Assembly (NCBI GenBank): GCA_963830565.1 | Contig: CAWHMO010000010.1 | Location: 248,001-312,000 of the forward strand | Reading direction: 5' to 3' | Origin: DATFDN01 sp963830565 | GTDB taxonomy: Bacteria; Pseudomonadota; Alphaproteobacteria; Acetobacterales; Acetobacteraceae | DNA length: 64,000 bases | Part shown: one piece after another, positions 1 to 8,517 of the stretch | How the letters are laid out: every line of letters begins with the position of its first letter | Position numbering within the stretch: position 1 is the stretch's first letter | Notes under the pieces: model-generated | What the model was told of the DNA's origin: nothing | What the model saw: the letters and a program-made list of their open reading frames with translations, nothing else | The model's database searches: none | Program-made: the position numbers and the translations under genes

Positions 1-2
1 AT

Positions 3-1052
3 ACATTCCCGGTGCTGAACTGGTGGGCGGTCGTGAACGTGCTCACGCGCGGAGCCAGCACGCTTGCCGTGATCTCGATCGTTGTAATCGGCACGATCCT
101 GCACCTGGCGGGCGAGGCCGAAGTTTCGGACGTGGTCAGCTTCATGGGTTTCGCCACCCTGTTGATCAGCCGGTTGGAGGCGGCGGTCAACTTCATCGCC
201 AATGTGTTCTTCCGCGCGCCGGCGATCGAGGAGCTGTTCGACGTGCTGGACGCGCAGAGCTCGGTGCCCGAGATGCCGGGGGCGCGGCGGCTCGAGGCGT
301 CGCACGGCAAGGTGGCATTCGAGTCCGTTTCCTTCGCCTATCCCGGCGGGCAGAACGTGCTCACCGACATATCCTTCATCGCGCGGCCGGGCACGGCGGT
401 CGCGCTGGTTGGCCATACCGGGGCCGGGAAGTCGACCGTCATGGCCCTGCTCCAGCGCCTGTGGGACCCGACGGACGGTCGAATCCTGATCGATGGCCAG
501 GACTTGAAGGAGGTCACGCTGGAAAGCCTGCGAGCCGCGATCGGCGTAGTGTTCCAGGAGAGCATGCTGTTCAACCGGTCGGTCCGCGACAACCTGCTGG
601 TCGGCCGGCCCGATGCGACCCAGGAGGATATAGAGGATGCGTGCCGCCTCGCCGACGCGCATGATTTCATCCTGCGCCAGCCGCGCGGCTACGACACGCT
701 GATCGGCGAACGCGGCTCTACCCTGTCAGGCGGGCAGCGCCAGCGCCTGGCCATTGCCCGTGCGCTGCTCAAGAACCCGCCGATCCTGATCCTGGACGAG
801 GCGACCAGCGCCCTGGATGCCGCCACCGAAGCGCGGGTCAGCCGGGCACTGCGCAACCTGATGCGCGGGCGCACCACATTCATCATCGCGCACCGTCTGT
901 CCACGGTGCGCGACGCCGACGAGATCCTGGTCTTCGATGCCGGCCGCGTGGTCGAGCGCGGCACATTCGACGCGCTGCTCGCGCAAGGGGGCGTGTTCGC
1001 GGAACTGGTTCGCACCCAGCTCGCCGCCGCTCCGGTGCTGGCGGCGGCGTGA
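3..1052 (+). CDS. ndvA: Glucan-exporter-type ABC transporter, ATPase/permease fusion (5' truncated by window)
   Basis: C-terminal part of an inner-membrane ABC exporter whose permease and ATPase are one chain. The reading frame is open from base 3, before the first possible start (GTG at 12), so the gene begins outside the window. The first ~70 residues are the last membrane helices. The ATPase follows with Walker A GHTGAGKST (about 134 residues after the GTG), signature LSGGQRQRLAIARA, Walker B ILILDEATSALD and switch IIAHRLSTV. The stretch NWWAVVNVLTR before the ATPase is typical of NdvA/ChvA exporters of cyclic beta-1,2-glucan. That substrate is inferred from family resemblance only. The export partner gene ndvB is not visible. 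A generic lipid or multidrug exporter is the alternative. Confidence 0.8.
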   Translation, partial: TFPVLNWWAVVNVLTRGASTLAVISIVVIGTILHLAGEAEVSDVVSFMGFATLLISRLEAAVNFIANVFFRAPAIEELFDVLDAQSSVPEMPGARRLEASHGKVAFESVSFAYPGGQNVLTDISFIARPGTAVALVGHTGAGKSTVMALLQRLWDPTDGRILIDGQDLKEVTLESLRAAIGVVFQESMLFNRSVRDNLLVGRPDATQEDIEDACRLADAHDFILRQPRGYDTLIGERGSTLSGGQRQRLAIARALLKNPPILILDEATSALDAATEARVSRALRNLMRGRTTFIIAHRLSTVRDADEILVFDAGRVVERGTFDALLAQGGVFAELVRTQLAAAPVLAAA

Positions 1053-1100
1053 TCCGGTCAGTGAGTATCACCACCCGTGGCCGCCAGGGGCGGGCAAGCG

Positions 1101-1712
1101 CTACCCCAGCAATGCCGCCCGGAACCGGTCCCGGGCCACGTGCGGAAACAGAGTGCGCCGGCTCCTGAGCGGCGGACCTTCGATCACCCGGAGCAGGATG
1201 AAGGCGAGGCCGCCATCGGCGTTCAACAGCCGCCGGCCCTCGGCAATCTCCGCCTCGGTGTTGATCGTGTGGACCACGGGGAAACCCGCGCCGGCCGCGA
1301 TCTTGTCGAGTTGCACGCCAAGCCCGGTGTGGCTGTCCTGATTGCCGGTTTCCCCGTAATGGCCGTTGTCGACGCAGACGATCCGCAAATTGGGCGGGTT
1401 CAGCAGCGCGATCGTGGCGAGCGCGCCGAGGTTCATCAGCAGCTCGCCGTCGCCGGTCACGACCAGCACGCGCCGGCCCGGCTGGGCGAGCGCGAGCCCC
1501 AGGCCCATCATCGGCGCGGCGCCCATCGCACCGGCCAGTCCGAACACGCCGGGGCCGTCCGTGGTCATGGCGCACAACTCCTGCGCCGCGCCGGCCAGGC
1601 CGGCGATCACCAGGAAGTCCTGCGGACGCTCGATCAACGCGGGCACCGCCTGGCGGCGGTCCAGAACAGGGTCGGGCAGCGCCGACATCTGCATCCGATT
1701 GAGCTTAGCCAT
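1101..1712 (-). CDS. Thiamine-diphosphate decarboxylase, catalytic (beta-like) subunit
   Basis: 203 aa; corresponds to the C-terminal, cofactor-binding half of sulfopyruvate/phosphonopyruvate decarboxylases (ComE-like). The thiamine-diphosphate motif begins at GDGELLMNLGALA (around residue 85) and closes about 25 residues later at RIVCVDN. Upstream is the typical glycine-rich stretch GAMGAAPMMGLGLALA. It lies 14 bp downstream of the partner subunit gene on the same strand, so the two probably form one heteromeric enzyme decarboxylating a 2-oxoacid that bears a sulfonate or phosphonate. No phosphonate, coenzyme M or taurine genes are adjacent, so the substrate is open. Confidence 0.8.
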   Translation of the reverse strand: MAKLNRMQMSALPDPVLDRRQAVPALIERPQDFLVIAGLAGAAQELCAMTTDGPGVFGLAGAMGAAPMMGLGLALAQPGRRVLVVTGDGELLMNLGALATIALLNPPNLRIVCVDNGHYGETGNQDSHTGLGVQLDKIAAGAGFPVVHTINTEAEIAEGRRLLNADGGLAFILLRVIEGPPLRSRRTLFPHVARDRFRAALLG

Positions 1713-1726
1713 CCCCCGCCCTCCCG

Positions 1727-2245
1727 TCAGAACTTCTTCGCGCCGATCAGCTTCTGCGTCAGCAGGACCGCGACGGCCTGACCCGACTGGAAGGCCATGG
1801 TCAGCGCCGCGCTCACGGTCGGGACCACCTCATCGGGCCGCTCGGTGTGCAGGCACACAACTCCCATCGCCGTCATGACCGGCACCACCGCCTGACCCAT
1901 CGGGAACTGCCAGGGATTTCCCTCGCCGAACTCGCCCCGCATGCTGATCAAGGTCAGGAACGGGAACCGGGCACCGGCGATCAGCGAGAGCATGTTGACG
2001 CAGTTGCCCGCGCCCGAGGACTGCATCAGCAGCACGCCCCGCGCCCCGCCAAGATCGGCACCGGCGAGCAGCGCGACGCCTTCCTCCTCGGTCGTCAACG
2101 GGACCGAGTGCACTTCCGGGTCGGCAAGCGAGCGGTCGATCAGGACGCGGTGCCCGGCGTCGGGCACGTAGGCGAACTGGGTGACGCCATCGCGTCGCAG
2201 GAGATCGTACAGCTCATGCGCCCATGCCGGATCGTTGGCTCCCAT
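1727..2245 (-). CDS. Thiamine-diphosphate decarboxylase, N-terminal (alpha-like) subunit
   Basis: 172 aa; matches the pyrimidine-binding half (ComD-like) of sulfopyruvate/phosphonopyruvate decarboxylase. The Glu that activates thiamine is expected in the TTEEEGVALLAGA segment near residue 55, and the stretch QSSGAGNCVNMLSLI is typical of this half-enzyme. It is the first gene of a two-gene unit with the catalytic subunit, spaced 14 bp. The family often occurs either as one fused polypeptide or, as here, as two small subunits. No neighbouring pathway gene identifies the substrate. Confidence 0.8.
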   Translation of the reverse strand: MGANDPAWAHELYDLLRRDGVTQFAYVPDAGHRVLIDRSLADPEVHSVPLTTEEEGVALLAGADLGGARGVLLMQSSGAGNCVNMLSLIAGARFPFLTLISMRGEFGEGNPWQFPMGQAVVPVMTAMGVVCLHTERPDEVVPTVSAALTMAFQSGQAVAVLLTQKLIGAKKF

Positions 2246-2312
2246 GCGCTCCTCCTATCGGTCGTGGGCAGCATGAGACGGCGCCAAGCCGGATGCAAAC
2301 CGGGGTTTCTCA

Positions 2313-3089
2313 TCACAGGGGCCGCTCGCGCGGTCCCGGATGGCCGCCTGCCCTCTGGGCCGTGAACCGAATGCAAGCGATCATGAAAGCTAAAAGGACC
2401 AGGGAGGAACTGATGCGGCTGAGATCAAGTCCCCCGTTCGCGCGGGGCTTGGTGAGAAGATCGCCAACGGTGGCGCCAAGGGGCCGGGTCAGGATGAACG
2501 CCAGCCAGAACAGAACCGTGTGGGATATCCTCGTACGGAAGTAGGCGGCCGCGACGAGCACCAGCGCGCCGGCGAAAACCAGCGCCCCACCTTCATATCC
2601 AAGCCCTGAGTTGTCCGCCAGGAAGTCGCCAAGCGCGGTTCCGAGTGTGTTCGAGAAGAGAATTGTCGTCCAGTAGAATATCTCGACCTTCGGCGACGTG
2701 ATGTTGTTCACCGACACGGAGCCCAAGGAGAGCCACCACGATCCGAGAACGAACATCAAGATCGTGAAGAGTATGAGCGAGCCTCCTACATAGCCGATCC
2801 CGAGAGATCGGTCCGCGTAATCCGCCATTGTCGTGCCCGCGGTCGTGGTCGCGACAATGACAGCCCAATACAGAAAACGATGAAAGGCTCTCGAGGTGAC
2901 CTGAGCCGCGACGGCGACGATGAAGAAGCCGAAGAAGATGGCGGTGCTGAGGGCGTAGCCCAGATTCATCGTCATCGAAAGGGCATCTCCGCCCGTTTCG
3001 CCGACCGTTGTCGCGGCGATCTTGATGATCCAGAAAACCAGAGTGACTTCGGGAACCTTGCTCAAACGAGCCTCCGGAATCCTGTTCAT
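2313..3089 (-). CDS. COG4705-type multi-pass membrane protein with fourfold repeat
   Basis: 258 aa integral membrane protein with about eight hydrophobic segments and no known catalytic motif. The chain is four diverged repeats, each with an aromatic-rich helix followed by a small-residue/acidic turn: FWIIKIAATTVGETGGD, YWAVIVATTTAGTTMADY, YWTTILFSNTLGTALGDF and FWLAFILTRPLGATVGDLL. The repeated Thr-X-Gly-X-Thr-X-Gly/Ala-Asp pattern suggests a symmetric pore or ion path. It is recognised as an uncharacterised conserved family (COG4705). It is divergent from the nitric oxide reductase gene, sharing a 230-bp promoter region, so co-regulation is possible but untested. Confidence 0.75.
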   Translation of the reverse strand: MNRIPEARLSKVPEVTLVFWIIKIAATTVGETGGDALSMTMNLGYALSTAIFFGFFIVAVAAQVTSRAFHRFLYWAVIVATTTAGTTMADYADRSLGIGYVGGSLILFTILMFVLGSWWLSLGSVSVNNITSPKVEIFYWTTILFSNTLGTALGDFLADNSGLGYEGGALVFAGALVLVAAAYFRTRISHTVLFWLAFILTRPLGATVGDLLTKPRANGGLDLSRISSSLVLLAFMIACIRFTAQRAGGHPGPRERPL

Positions 3090-3163
3090 GCCGCAAGCTC
3101 TCCATTCCCATTCGGGTCGGCTTCCGGTGCGAGGGCGCCCGGAAGGTCGATACTGCCGCGCGC

Positions 3164-3195
3164 AAGGTTGAGGGGCGATCCCTCAAAGGTTGAGG
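3164..3195. promoter_or_regulatory. Operator-like repeats upstream of nitric oxide reductase
   Basis: In the divergent region 3090-3319 there is a perfect inverted repeat TTGAGGG-N5-CCCTCAA at 3168-3186. The decamer AAGGTTGAGG also occurs twice (3164 and 3186), exactly 22 bp apart, i.e. two helical turns. This arrangement looks like a dimer or tandem regulator site. The half-site spacing does not fit FNR/NnrR (TTGA-N6-TCAA) or NorR (GT-N7-AC), so the regulator is unidentified. Confidence 0.5.
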
Positions 3196-3319
3196 ATTGC
3201 CAATGATGAACTCTGGGTATGCGCGGATTGGGACGCCAGAACGGCGGGGTTTGCCCTGGCGCAAAGACGGAACTCAACCCGCATGACACCGTCGGGTCCG
3301 AATCTTCCGGGAGTAAGCC

Positions 3320-5680
3320 ATGTCGATGACCGCGGAAGCCCATCATCCGCTCACGGAGGACCCCGTCAGCAACGTCCTGAAATGGATCCTGCTGGTCGTT
3401 GCGGTTCTTACCTTCGCGTTGATGGGGTGGGCGACCGCCGTCACCTACGAGAGATCGCCGCCGCAGCCCGACCGCTTCGTCACCATGGCGGGCGCCCCTC
3501 TGTTCACCGGCGATGACGTGTTCGCCGGCAAGGCCGGGTTCCAGAAGTCGGATCTGATGGACTACGGCAGCCTCTATGGCATGGGCTCGTATTTCGGCGA
3601 GGACTACACGGCGTGGGCGCTGGTGCGACTGGCGACCCTGACGGAGAACAATGTCGCGCAGGCCCGGTACGGCAAGCCGTTTTCGGCCCTGGCTGGCGAC
3701 GAGCAGGCCTCCGCCGCGGCAACGATGCGGCGTCAGTTGCAGGGGATCGACCTGACCCAGCCGCAGGTCGCGGTCCCCGACGCCCTGGCAGCTGCGATCC
3801 GCACCGTGCAAGCCGAGATCGCCAAACGGCTGAACACCGTTGATGCCGCGGCGGGGTGGACCCCAGCCTACAGCCTCAGCCCGCAATACGCGGTGCAGAC
3901 CGCGGACTTCCTGATCTATTCCGCCCTGACGACGGTAGCACGGCGACCCAACGTCGATTGGTCCTGGACCGAGAACTGGCCCTATGAGCCGATGGTGGGC
4001 AACACGCCCACCACCAACACCTTCATCTGGACCTGGGCGAGCTTCTGCTTCACCTTCTTCGCCTTCGGCGCGGTGCTGTTCATCTACGAGTTCTATCTGA
4101 ACCATCCCGATGACGCGCCGATGGACCCGGTGCTGGCCAAGTTCGGCCCGCTCACCCCGAGTCAGCGCAAGGTCGGCAAATACTTCCTGTTCGTCGCCGC
4201 CGTGCTCCTGCTGCAGATCGCCGCCGGCACCATCATGGCGCATTCCTACTACGACCGCGTCAGCTTCTACGGCATCGACGTCAACCGCATCTTCCCGTTC
4301 AACTTCCTCCGCGACGTGCATATCCAGGCGCCGATCATCTGGATCGGCGTGTCCTGGATCGGGGCCGGGCTGTTCCTGGCTCCCGCGATCGCTGGCGGCC
4401 GGGAGGCTCGGGGCCAGGGGCTCCTGGTGGACCTGCTGTTCTGGGTCACGGTGGCGATCGTCGTTGGCGCCCTCGCCGGCGATTACTTCGGCATCATGGG
4501 CTATATCGACCGCGGCTGGTTCTGGTTCGGCAACCAGGGTCTGTCCTACATCCAGCTCGGACGCTTCTGGCAGATCGGCTTCTTCCTGGGCCTGGCGATC
4601 TGGAGCGCGCTCGTGCTGCGGGCGTTGTGGCCGACCGGCCCCGCTGTCTGGCAGGCGACGCGGCAGTTCTGGTCGGGCCGGATCCGGATGGAACACCTGA
4701 TCTGGGCCTCCACCGTGAACATCGCGGCGCTCTACGCATTCGGGATGATCCCACTGACCGGGATAGAGAAGTCGTTCACCCTCAGCGATTTCTGGCGCTG
4801 GTGGGTGGTCCATCTGTGGGTCGAGCAATCCTTCGAGTTCTTCGCCGCCTGCATGAGCGCGTATCTGCTGATGGCGGTGGGGCTGATATCGCGCAAGCTC
4901 GCCGAGCGCGCGGTCTACTTCGAGCTCATCCTGATCTTCCTTGGCGGCGTCGTCGGCACCGGGCATCACCTGTACTGGGCCGGCGGACCCAGCATGTGGG
5001 TGCCGATGGGCAGCATGTTCTCGTTCATCGAGGTGCTGCCGCTGGTGCTGCTGATCATCGAGGCGATCCAGCAGTACCGGTTGATCCGAACGCACCGGGA
5101 GTTCAAGTACGGCCTCGCCTATTCCTACATCATCGGCGCGGCATTCTGGAATTTCGTCGGCGCCGGTGTATTCGGTGGCGGCACGCTGAACGCTCCGCTC
5201 GTCAACTACTACGAGCACGGCACCTTCCTCACGCTCAACCATGCCCACACGGCGCTGTTCGGCGCCTTCGGGCTGCTCGCGATCGGGCTGGTCTATTTCT
5301 GCCTGCGCTACGTGGCGGCCGATCGCGTCGCTTTCTCGGACCGAATCGGGATGCTCGCGTTCTGGCTCTACAATGGCGGGCTGGTGCTGTGGATTCTGCT
5401 GAACTTCTTCCCGATCGGCTGGCCGCAGCTGAACGCCGTGTACGAGCATGGCTTCGCCTACGCCCGCAGCGCGGCTTTCTACGACACGACGCTCTATTGG
5501 CAGTGGATGCGACTGCCGGGCGATGTGGCCTTCGCCGTGGGCGCCCTCCTGATGGCCTGGGACTTCACCATCAAGCTCCGGCCCTTGTTCCCGCGATTCC
5601 TCGGACAGTCGGGTCATGGCGCAGGCCTTCCGGCCGACAAGGGCGCCGGCGCGGCCGTGCGGACGATTGCAGATGGCTGA
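3320..5680 (+). CDS. norZ: Quinol-dependent nitric oxide reductase (qNor)
   Basis: 786 aa, the usual length of single-subunit qNor. The inner-membrane enzyme reduces two NO to N2O with electrons from quinol. The N-terminal ~250 residues contain a first membrane helix and a periplasmic cytochrome-c-like domain without a CxxCH heme site, as expected for the quinol type (GKAGFQKSDLMDYGSLYGMG). About twelve further helices form the NorB-like core, with the histidines of the heme b and heme b3/FeB sites in segments such as FLRDVHIQAPIIW, GTGHHLYW and LNHAHTALFG. A GGGAG-type ribosome site (CGGGAG, 3308-3313) precedes the ATG. No nitrite or N2O reductase genes are near, so NO detoxification is the likely role. 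Confidence 0.93.
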   Translation: MSMTAEAHHPLTEDPVSNVLKWILLVVAVLTFALMGWATAVTYERSPPQPDRFVTMAGAPLFTGDDVFAGKAGFQKSDLMDYGSLYGMGSYFGEDYTAWALVRLATLTENNVAQARYGKPFSALAGDEQASAAATMRRQLQGIDLTQPQVAVPDALAAAIRTVQAEIAKRLNTVDAAAGWTPAYSLSPQYAVQTADFLIYSALTTVARRPNVDWSWTENWPYEPMVGNTPTTNTFIWTWASFCFTFFAFGAVLFIYEFYLNHPDDAPMDPVLAKFGPLTPSQRKVGKYFLFVAAVLLLQIAAGTIMAHSYYDRVSFYGIDVNRIFPFNFLRDVHIQAPIIWIGVSWIGAGLFLAPAIAGGREARGQGLLVDLLFWVTVAIVVGALAGDYFGIMGYIDRGWFWFGNQGLSYIQLGRFWQIGFFLGLAIWSALVLRALWPTGPAVWQATRQFWSGRIRMEHLIWASTVNIAALYAFGMIPLTGIEKSFTLSDFWRWWVVHLWVEQSFEFFAACMSAYLLMAVGLISRKLAERAVYFELILIFLGGVVGTGHHLYWAGGPSMWVPMGSMFSFIEVLPLVLLIIEAIQQYRLIRTHREFKYGLAYSYIIGAAFWNFVGAGVFGGGTLNAPLVNYYEHGTFLTLNHAHTALFGAFGLLAIGLVYFCLRYVAADRVAFSDRIGMLAFWLYNGGLVLWILLNFFPIGWPQLNAVYEHGFAYARSAAFYDTTLYWQWMRLPGDVAFAVGALLMAWDFTIKLRPLFPRFLGQSGHGAGLPADKGAGAAVRTIADG

Positions 5681-5964
5681 GCGGATCAGGCACTGCCAGC
5701 GCTCGGCCACGGCGATTGGCAAAGAAGCCGGAGCAACGTATGCGATGCGCTGTTCCGCGCACGGACGCCACTTGGCGCAGCCGCACCAAGCCTTCTACAG
5801 TGGCCGGTCTTCGACGCGAAAGGCCCAGTGATTTCAAAGGGCGTTCTTTCACGAACTCGATATCTTCACAGGCTCTATCGCAAGCTAACGGGGAATAGGC
5901 TAGGATCAATGCCTCTTCACTAACCGGAGCAAGTCCACTTCACCACATAGCGGGAAGCCGAGTT
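5681..5964. other. Intergenic region, no gene seen
   Basis: 284 bp between norZ and the SnoaL-like gene. It is less GC-rich than its surroundings (for example around 5825-5960). No convincing ORF, hairpin terminator or repeat was found. It presumably carries the promoter of the downstream gene, whose ribosome site CGGGAAG lies just before its ATG. Confidence 0.5.
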
Positions 5965-6552
5965 ATGACGACGGACGATGCCCTCCAGATAGAGTCGGAG
6001 ATCAATACCCTGGTGCAGGGATGGACCTACCGTGATCTATCCATGTGGGACAAGCTACGGTCGTTGTTCCATCCCGGTGCATCGATAGAGGTTACTTGGT
6101 TCACGGGAACAGCGTCCGATTTCATCGACGGCTCGCAGAAGATGGCCGGCTCGAAGCTGCGCACCAAGCACATGATCGGCTACCCCCTGATCGACCGTCA
6201 GGGCGACCGTGCCATTGCCGAGACAAGCGCGATCATCATTGTCGACAACCAGGAGCTTGGGCTGGCGTGCAACGGCTATTCGCGATTCTATGACCTCATC
6301 GAACGCCGGGACGGCGCATGGAAGATATGGAAGCGCTACTGCCTGTATGATCTTGCCGCCTTCACCTTTCCGCGCGGACCTGTCGAGATCGATCAGGCGC
6401 TGCTGGACCGCTTTCCATCCGAATATGCACCGCTGGCCTATCTTCTTCAGTCGGGCGGCTTCCCCGTGGATCATGTCTTCCCGACGCGCGGGAGCGAAAG
6501 GGAGGCGCAGCTGAAGCGGGAGGGTGCTCGCTGGCTGCAGGCGAAGTGCTAG
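5965..6552 (+). CDS. SnoaL/NTF2-like fold protein
   Basis: 195 aa, single domain. The pattern of an N-terminal helix pair (ESEINTLVQGWTYRDLSMWD), a strand with LFHPGASIEVTWFTG, and a strand-rich second half ending in GAWKIWKRYCLYDLA is that of SnoaL-like polyketide cyclases, limonene-epoxide hydrolases and ring-hydroxylase small subunits. Family members add water to, isomerise or dehydrate hydrophobic substrates. Its role here is unknown. It stands alone between norZ and the convergent galE, and no pathway partner is visible. Confidence 0.7.
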   Translation: MTTDDALQIESEINTLVQGWTYRDLSMWDKLRSLFHPGASIEVTWFTGTASDFIDGSQKMAGSKLRTKHMIGYPLIDRQGDRAIAETSAIIIVDNQELGLACNGYSRFYDLIERRDGAWKIWKRYCLYDLAAFTFPRGPVEIDQALLDRFPSEYAPLAYLLQSGGFPVDHVFPTRGSEREAQLKREGARWLQAKC

Positions 6553-6579
6553 GCTGCTGGAATCAAATAACGGTCTGAT

Positions 6580-7563
6580 CTAATCCGCGTAGCCTGCGGG
6601 ATGCGCCCGACGCCACGCGTAGGCCGTGGAGACGATATCATCCAGCCGCGCGAAACGCGGCCGCCAGCCGGTTTCGCTTCGGATGCGTTCGGCGGAGGCG
6701 ACGAGCACGGCCGGGTCTCCCGCCCGCCGAGGCCCAAGGACGTGCGGCACCTTGCATCCGGTCACCCGCTCCACGGTCGCGATAACCTCCAGCACGGAGT
6801 AGCCCGCGCCGTTGCCGAGATTGTAGGTTACGCTGCCATGTTCCAGCCGCTCCAGCGCGCGCAGATGCGCATCGGCCAGGTCGGAGACATGGACATAGTC
6901 GCGGATGCAGGTGCCGTCCGGGGTCGGGTAGTCGGTGCCAAACACGTCGAGCGGCGGGCGCCGGCCGAGCGCAGCGTCGATCGCGAGGGGGATGAGGTGC
7001 GTCTCCGGCGAATGGTCCTCGCCGATCCGCCCCCCTGGATCAGCGCCAGCTGCATTGAAGTACCGCAGGCAGCCGCTGCGCAAGCCATGCACGCGCCCGG
7101 CCCACAGCAGGGCCCGCTCGATCATCCACTTGCTCTCGCCATAGGGCGACCCGGGATCGAGTCGTGCCTCCTCGGCGATGGGCACGGTGTCCGGCGTGCC
7201 GAACAGGTTGGCGGTGGAGGACAGCACGAAGCGCGGCACGCGATGGCGCACACAGCCCTCGATCAGGCGAATGCCATTCAGCCCGTTCTCGATCAGGTAC
7301 CGGAACGGCAGGCGCATGCTCTCGCCCACCAGCGAGAGCGCGGCGAAGTGCAGGACGCCGTCCCAGGACCCCGCCGCAAGCGCCGCATCCACTGCGGCGG
7401 CATCGGCCAGGTCCGCTTCGACCAGCTTCACGCCGTCCGGCACGGCGGCGCGATGGCCCTGGCGCAAATTGTCGAGCACGATCAGTTCGTCGCCCCGCTC
7501 GGCGAGCGCAAGCACGACGTGACTGCCCACGAACCCGGCCCCGCCGGTCACCAGGTAGCGCAT
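6580..7563 (-). CDS. galE: UDP-glucose 4-epimerase
   Basis: 327 aa short-chain dehydrogenase of the extended type. The NAD-binding GGAGFVGS lies at the N-terminus, SSTANLFG carries the catalytic Ser/Thr region, and the Tyr-Lys pair lies in YGESK near residue 145. NLGNGAGYSV and the RRAGDPAVLVAS end region are diagnostic of GalE. It interconverts UDP-glucose and UDP-galactose for surface polysaccharide. The polysaccharide export gene about 1 kb away on the same strand fits that role. Confidence 0.93.
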   Translation of the reverse strand: MRYLVTGGAGFVGSHVVLALAERGDELIVLDNLRQGHRAAVPDGVKLVEADLADAAAVDAALAAGSWDGVLHFAALSLVGESMRLPFRYLIENGLNGIRLIEGCVRHRVPRFVLSSTANLFGTPDTVPIAEEARLDPGSPYGESKWMIERALLWAGRVHGLRSGCLRYFNAAGADPGGRIGEDHSPETHLIPLAIDAALGRRPPLDVFGTDYPTPDGTCIRDYVHVSDLADAHLRALERLEHGSVTYNLGNGAGYSVLEVIATVERVTGCKVPHVLGPRRAGDPAVLVASAERIRSETGWRPRFARLDDIVSTAYAWRRAHPAGYAD

Positions 7564-7627
7564 CCTGTCATCCCCGCCTGCTGAGGCGTCATCAGCCCAC
7601 GCTCATCGACGTGGAAGGCGCAGGGCG

Positions 7628-7882
7628 CTATAATAGGGTTCGGAGTGCCTCGTAGCAGCAATAAGCTACCCCCAATGCGGCGGCGGCCGACACCGTCATC
7701 AGCAGCATGGCCCGGCGCCGGGCGCGCGGGCAGGGTGGGATCGTCTCCTCGGCGACTTCGCGCAGGGGCTCCCAGTTTTCGATCAAAGGGGCTGGGGTCG
7801 GAGATGCCGGTCTTTCTGGTGCGCGCTGTTGAACCCGAGCAGTCGGACGAGAGGCGAGAAGTTGTGTGTCTGCGCTCGACAA
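7628..7882 (-). CDS. Small single-pass membrane protein, unknown
   Basis: 84 aa hypothetical protein. A polar, proline-rich N-terminal part of ~55 residues is followed by an Arg-rich stretch (PRARRR) and one strong hydrophobic helix (LLMTVSAAAALGVAYC) close to the C-terminus. That topology suggests a tail-anchored or bitopic inner-membrane protein. A competing frame on the same strand (7548-7919) lacks such organised features. No family is recognised, and support is only the membrane helix and the otherwise empty gap. Confidence 0.4.
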   Translation of the reverse strand: MSSADTQLLASRPTARVQQRAPERPASPTPAPLIENWEPLREVAEETIPPCPRARRRAMLLMTVSAAAALGVAYCCYEALRTLL

Positions 7883-8005
7883 TGGTTCCCCCTCGTCTGC
7901 AACGGAGGGAGGATCGCATAGGCGTGAGCCTAAGTCAACGGACTGTGAGGAATATAGCCTTTATCTCGCCTTATGGAGAGGGATCCGCAGGAGAGTAACA
8001 ACAAG

Positions 8006-8413
8006 TTAAGGCTGTGTTGCGCCCTCGTTGGGACCGGCGGGGCGGGACTGATAGGGATTCGGCGTGTTCCCGGCCGGAGCCGCTGGAGCCGAGACGCAGA
8101 TCCCGCCCTGATGCACCGCTTCGCGAAAGCAGGCGCTGGCATCCTGGTAGTCGCACGAGGAGGCCAGCCCGGAAGTCACCACGCAGTAGGCGCCACCACT
8201 GGGCGTGAGACTGGCTTCTTGCGGGTTGATCACGCAGGCTGCTTGCTGGTGGGACGCCTCCCGCCGACAGTCATTGACATCAAAGTAGATGCATTGCGGC
8301 GGCACCGTCTGCGTCTCCAGGCAGAATGGCGCGGCCAACGCGGCGGGTGCCGGCAGGGCGGCCACCGCCAGCAGCCCGGCCAGCAGTTCGGCGGTCCTCA
8401 GACGTCGTCTCAT
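8006..8413 (-). CDS. Exported Cys-rich DUF3551-like protein, internally duplicated
   Basis: 135 aa. A clear signal peptide (MRRRLRTAELLAGLLAVAAL, cleavage near ALAA) is followed by two copies of a ~45-residue module: C-x-Y-x-D-x3-C-x2-EA-x2-Q-x3-C at CIYFDVNDCRREASHQ and CDYQDASACFREAVHQ. Each module carries conserved cysteines that could form disulfides in the periplasm. The pattern resembles DUF3551, a small-protein family common in Rhizobiales and Rhodospirillales. No function is known for the family. Confidence 0.65.
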   Translation of the reverse strand: MRRRLRTAELLAGLLAVAALPAPAALAAPFCLETQTVPPQCIYFDVNDCRREASHQQAACVINPQEASLTPSGGAYCVVTSGLASSCDYQDASACFREAVHQGGICVSAPAAPAGNTPNPYQSRPAGPNEGATQP

Positions 8414-8517
8414 CGGGCGCCTCCTGCGCTGATGTCCGCAAAGATGGGCGCGGTTCCCATGTCGCGCGCGCGTTCCGGACCGAAGAGCGCTCCCCGGCCC
8501 GGGGACGCGGCGTATGG

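Noticed and set aside
3168..3186. FNR/NnrR site upstream of norZ
   Set aside because: Half-sites TTGA and TCAA are separated by 11 bp, not the 4-6 bp required.
3086..5722. Long open frame of 878 codons on the minus strand opposite norZ
   Set aside because: It mirrors the reductase gene. Such antisense frames are common in GC-rich codon-biased DNA, and the translation has no domain and poor composition.
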